64,000 nt of DNA from Bacteroidota bacterium (lineage in GTDB: Bacteria > Bacteroidota > Bacteroidia > Bacteroidales > UBA4417): the NCBI GenBank assembly GCA_013376995.1, contig JACAAZ010000008.1:81305-145304 (forward strand). Reading direction: 5' to 3'. The notes beneath the pieces were generated by a model, which searched no databases, was not told where the DNA came from, and was given only the letters and a program-made list of their open reading frames with translations. Position 1 is the stretch's first letter; each line of letters begins with the position of its first letter. Shown one piece after another: positions 61,400 to 64,000 of this stretch. The position numbers were made by a program, and so were the translations under genes.

Positions 61400-63325
61400 A
61401 TGAATAAGTTAATCGTTATCGCGTTCGTTGGATTGATTTATGCCTTTCCCGTTAATGCGCAGCATATTACCGATATTAATTTTGCTGATGCCATAAGGAA
61501 AGACTGCAGTGATTGCATTGATGCGGATAATAATCTGCAGCCCCCGGCTAAAGATCTAAAGAAGCTTGATGTACAAAACTCCGGCATTGAAAGTCTTGAA
61601 GGAATAGGGGAATTCAACTCATTAACTGTACTGGATATCAGGGGTAACAGAAACTTATCCTCTCTGCCTAACCTTCCTGTTTCATTAGTAGAACTATGGA
61701 TAGGTGCAACCGCGATCAACAACCTGGAATCCCTTCCTCCATCCTTACAACTGCTCGAATGTAACGGGTGTCCGTTAACCTCGTTACCCGCTTTGCCTGC
61801 TACGTTGAAAAGAATTTTTTGTGAAAAAAGCAGCCTGACTTCTCTTCCTCCATTGCCTGAAGGATTAACTGATCTTTATGCAAATTATTCGCCTATCCTC
61901 AAATTGCCGAATATACCTTCAACTTTATATGTTCTTTACATATATGGCACAAAGATCACTTCTCTTCCCCCATTTCCGGATGGCTTGAGTTACTTCAAAA
62001 TAACAGATCATACCATTGATTGCATTCCAAGTGATAATCCAAACCTCTGGATACGCGACATCAATGGAGATCGGATTTCTACAACTTTGTGCGATGGCGG
62101 GAAAAAAGCCGGTGTTATGAATACAGAAGCAACAACTGAAAAAGCTGTGGGCAAATGTGTATCAGGCGATTGTGAGAATGGTATCGGCACTTATGTGTCT
62201 AAGAAAGGAGAAGTTACTGCCACCTATAAAGGCAGTTTTAAAAATGGCCAAAACGATGGGAAAGGCATACTCACATTTTCCGATGGTAATTCATACAACG
62301 GTGAATGGAAAAATGGAGTTATTGAAGGTGCCGGGACCATGACCTTTAACAACGGGAAAAAATCTACAGGTATATGGAAAGGCGGAAGTCTTTGGTCGGG
62401 CACAGGTTATTTTGATTTTGGAGAAAATGGCACCTATTATGGCAAAGTGAATGAAAATATGCCTGACGGACAGGGAGTACGCACCTATTCAAATGGGAAA
62501 TCATTCACCGGCACTTTCTCAAAAGCGAAAGCAGTAAGTGGTAACGGATACTTGTTCTATCCGAACGATAAGCACTCTTTTGAGGGGGCTATCGTGAATG
62601 GGGAGCCTAATGGGATGGGTATATATTCCAACCCGAACGGGCAGGTATTCAGCGGAAATTTTGTTAATGGTGACCTGGAAGGTAGTGGCAAATGGACCTC
62701 TCCAAATGGTGGTAATTACAATGGTAGTTTTAAAAACTCACAATTCGACGGGTATGGAATAAGGACTTTTGATGATGGAAGTATTTATAAAGGTAACTGG
62801 TCAGAAGGCAAGCGAAGCGGAACAGGTTCTTTGTACGATAAAAACGGCGATTTAGATTATAGTGGCGAATGGAGCGATGACAAAATGGCCAACCCCGGAA
62901 ACGCAGCCTCCTATAAGAATGATTTATGGGAAAGTGCTAAAAGTGTGTTTAGCCGCGTGACTTTTACCGGCTGGCAGAATCAAACCATAAATGGCCAGAA
63001 AGGAAGCGTGGATATAACAGATGAATTGCATTTAAACAGCGATTATACGTTGTACGGTACACGCGAAACTTCTGTTGTAATCGGGGATACCAGGTACAGC
63101 GGGAAAATAAATATCTCCGGCTCTTACGACCCGGTAACGCAAATAATTCAAATCGAATATGGCAGCCTGATTGAAGGAGATGAATTGCCCGATGGACTCA
63201 CATGGACAGAAAGCGGCACTGGGAATGCCAAGGTTTATGAAAATGATAAGCATCCCGGTTATTATATCATAAGCAGTAGTGATGGCGATGATGATAATGC
63301 TTTTGAAGAAACTGATTATCAGTAA
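61400..63325 (+). CDS. Secreted LRR-MORN repeat protein
   Basis: A 641-residue protein: signal peptide MNKLIVIAFVGLIYAFPVNA (1-20), then a leucine-rich-repeat domain (about 50-215) of the short SLPxLPxxLxxL type (NLPVSLVELW, PALPATLKRIF, PPLPEGLTDLY, PPFPDGLSYF). A MORN domain with about ten repeats follows (about 272-500), including YKGSFKNGQNDGKGILTFSD, YNGEWKNGVIEGAGTMTF and FSGNFVNGDLEGSGKWTS. A beta C-terminal domain (about 510-641) ends DDDNAFEETDYQ. Short LxxLP-type LRRs occur in secreted effectors (IpaH/YopM type); MORN repeats are usually membrane-binding scaffolds. The combination in one secreted protein is unusual. No T9SS domain. Role unknown. Confidence 0.83.
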   Translation: MNKLIVIAFVGLIYAFPVNAQHITDINFADAIRKDCSDCIDADNNLQPPAKDLKKLDVQNSGIESLEGIGEFNSLTVLDIRGNRNLSSLPNLPVSLVELWIGATAINNLESLPPSLQLLECNGCPLTSLPALPATLKRIFCEKSSLTSLPPLPEGLTDLYANYSPILKLPNIPSTLYVLYIYGTKITSLPPFPDGLSYFKITDHTIDCIPSDNPNLWIRDINGDRISTTLCDGGKKAGVMNTEATTEKAVGKCVSGDCENGIGTYVSKKGEVTATYKGSFKNGQNDGKGILTFSDGNSYNGEWKNGVIEGAGTMTFNNGKKSTGIWKGGSLWSGTGYFDFGENGTYYGKVNENMPDGQGVRTYSNGKSFTGTFSKAKAVSGNGYLFYPNDKHSFEGAIVNGEPNGMGIYSNPNGQVFSGNFVNGDLEGSGKWTSPNGGNYNGSFKNSQFDGYGIRTFDDGSIYKGNWSEGKRSGTGSLYDKNGDLDYSGEWSDDKMANPGNAASYKNDLWESAKSVFSRVTFTGWQNQTINGQKGSVDITDELHLNSDYTLYGTRETSVVIGDTRYSGKINISGSYDPVTQIIQIEYGSLIEGDELPDGLTWTESGTGNAKVYENDKHPGYYIISSSDGDDDNAFEETDYQ

Positions 63326-63421
63326 TTAACTACATTAAAAGTTGAAAAAGATGAAATAGAATTATTGGTGTCCGGCATTATGATAGAAGTGACGGTGATG
63401 AGTGCAATACATCAAGTTAAA

Positions 63422-63475
63422 ATGAAAAAGTTAATAGTTTCAATGTTTGTGGGATTGATTATACTTTTAAGCTAA
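63422..63475 (+). pseudogene. 17-codon relic of a duplicated signal peptide
   Basis: ATG at 63422 gives MKKLIVSMFVGLIILLS and then TAA. This closely matches the signal peptide of the LRR-MORN gene (MNKLIVIAFVGLIYAFP), 2 kb upstream. It therefore looks like the beginning of a duplicated secreted gene whose body has been lost. The TAA overlaps the ATG of the next gene (TAATG), so if translated it could feed ribosomes to it. Alternatively it is a real leader peptide for the downstream gene. Confidence 0.45.
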
Positions 63476-64000
63476 TGATAAAATATTTCAAGCAACATAG
63501 TTTTTGGTGGAGCGTTATTAATGGCCTTATCCCGATAATCGGGTTGGTTTTTTTCAAATGGAGCATTCTGTATATCCTTTTCCTGTTGTGTTACCAGTTT
63601 TTTCTTAACGGGGTTTTCAGTTGTATTGCCATTGTTATGTCAATGGGAAGGGTGAATAAATTTATGGAAGGTATTGCTGGCCGGATATTCCAGTCAATTG
63701 GTTTTGCGCTTTTTTACGGTCTGGTATTGGTAATGTTCATATCCTTTTTAATCGAAGCTTTAGACACACATACGCTCGTTGATAACTTTAAGGGAATGGG
63801 ATGGAGCCTGAAGTTTGTGCTTCTTAACTACGTGATCAACTTTACTCTTGGATTCATAATTGGCAAACGCTTTGTTACTTCACGTCCCGAAAAGATCATG
63901 ATTCGTTCTTCTCTTTTGATAATTCCGCTGCTTTTTATTATCCTTATATTAATGTTTGTTTTCCCCAATCAAATGTCAGGCAACGGCTCAAACATCAATC
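63475..64000 (+). CDS. Multi-spanning membrane protein, 5' part (runs off the window)
   Basis: Open from the ATG at 63475 to the window end: at least 175 codons with no stop. It starts MIKYFKQHSFWWSVINGLIP and has about four hydrophobic helices (about residues 15-55, 70-95, 110-130 and 143-163), with a positively charged loop GKRFVTSRPEKIM. It is not an ABC or MFS type I can name. The stop codon lies outside the window, so length and family cannot be judged. Its ATG overlaps the TAA of the 17-codon relic. Confidence 0.75.
   Translation, partial: MIKYFKQHSFWWSVINGLIPIIGLVFFKWSILYILFLLCYQFFLNGVFSCIAIVMSMGRVNKFMEGIAGRIFQSIGFALFYGLVLVMFISFLIEALDTHTLVDNFKGMGWSLKFVLLNYVINFTLGFIIGKRFVTSRPEKIMIRSSLLIIPLLFIILILMFVFPNQMSGNGSNIN

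Noticed and set aside
1-64000. tRNA, rRNA, transposase, integrase or phage genes
   Set aside because: None recognised in the intergenic DNA or in the translated frames on either strand.

Overview
The window looks like chromosomal DNA of a free-living or sediment/wastewater-type Bacteroidota (Bacteroidales/Sphingobacteriales-like). The reasons are at least nine secreted proteins ending in a type IX secretion (T9SS) type A sorting domain (YPNP...GxYxLxI...K), several lipoproteins with a Cys-Lys-Lys start after the lipobox, FISUMP domains, tetratricopeptide sensor kinases paired with NarL-type regulators, a TANFOR-type giant protein, and promoter -7 elements of the Bacteroidota form TAnnTTTG. 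There is no rRNA, tRNA, CRISPR array, insertion sequence or phage gene that I can support.

Layout. 0-1.3 kb: no intact gene; a decayed PAS-domain fragment and a short direct repeat. 1.3-6.7 kb: giant T9SS cargo with a galactose-oxidase-like propeller and six 76-residue repeats. 7.1-8.0 kb: DUF2975 membrane protein plus small HTH regulator with a promoter/operator array. 8.3-16.5 kb: secreted C10 (streptopain-type) protease, DUF1801 protein, glycerophosphodiesterase-like lipoprotein, Omp28-like T9SS cargo. 17-21 kb: outer-membrane and secreted proteins of unknown family. 21.1-22.6 kb: 1.4 kb of repeat-filled noncoding DNA. 22.6-24.8 kb: seven-repeat T9SS cargo plus FISUMP lipoprotein. 25.3-26.8 kb: T9SS esterase with PKD domain. 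27.0-29.7 kb: two-subunit molybdenum hydroxylase (IorA/IorB type). 30.1-32.7 kb: outer-membrane protein and a YejK/NdpA nucleoid protein. 32.9-35.5 kb: two-component system 1 (minus strand). 35.8-44.5 kb: a run of four T9SS repeat proteins and two FISUMP lipoproteins, all on plus. 45.0-47.6 kb: two-component system 2. 47.7-49.9 kb: a lipoprotein and a secreted GH5-like glycosidase. 50.0-60.0 kb: four-gene locus (beta-barrel protein, 1886-residue TANFOR-type protein, 195-residue protein, fibronectin-III protein). 60.4-64.0 kb: secreted protein, LRR-MORN protein, and the start of a membrane protein that runs off the end.

The genes mostly build a cell surface: T9SS cargo, lipoproteins and outer-membrane barrels, plus secreted hydrolases (protease, esterase, glycosidase) for polymer breakdown. 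The two kinase/regulator pairs bracket the 35.8-44.5 kb surface-protein run. The most testable new observation is an 18-bp palindrome, ACTATCC-N4/5-GATAGT-like, placed at the same distance (about 30 nt centre to -7 box) upstream of perfect TAnnTTTG elements at two promoters: the second response regulator and the secreted glycosidase. A second candidate for an undescribed system is the 50-60 kb TANFOR locus. Intergenic DNA also carries a family of modular word-like repeats, including a ~215-bp composite module present twice.
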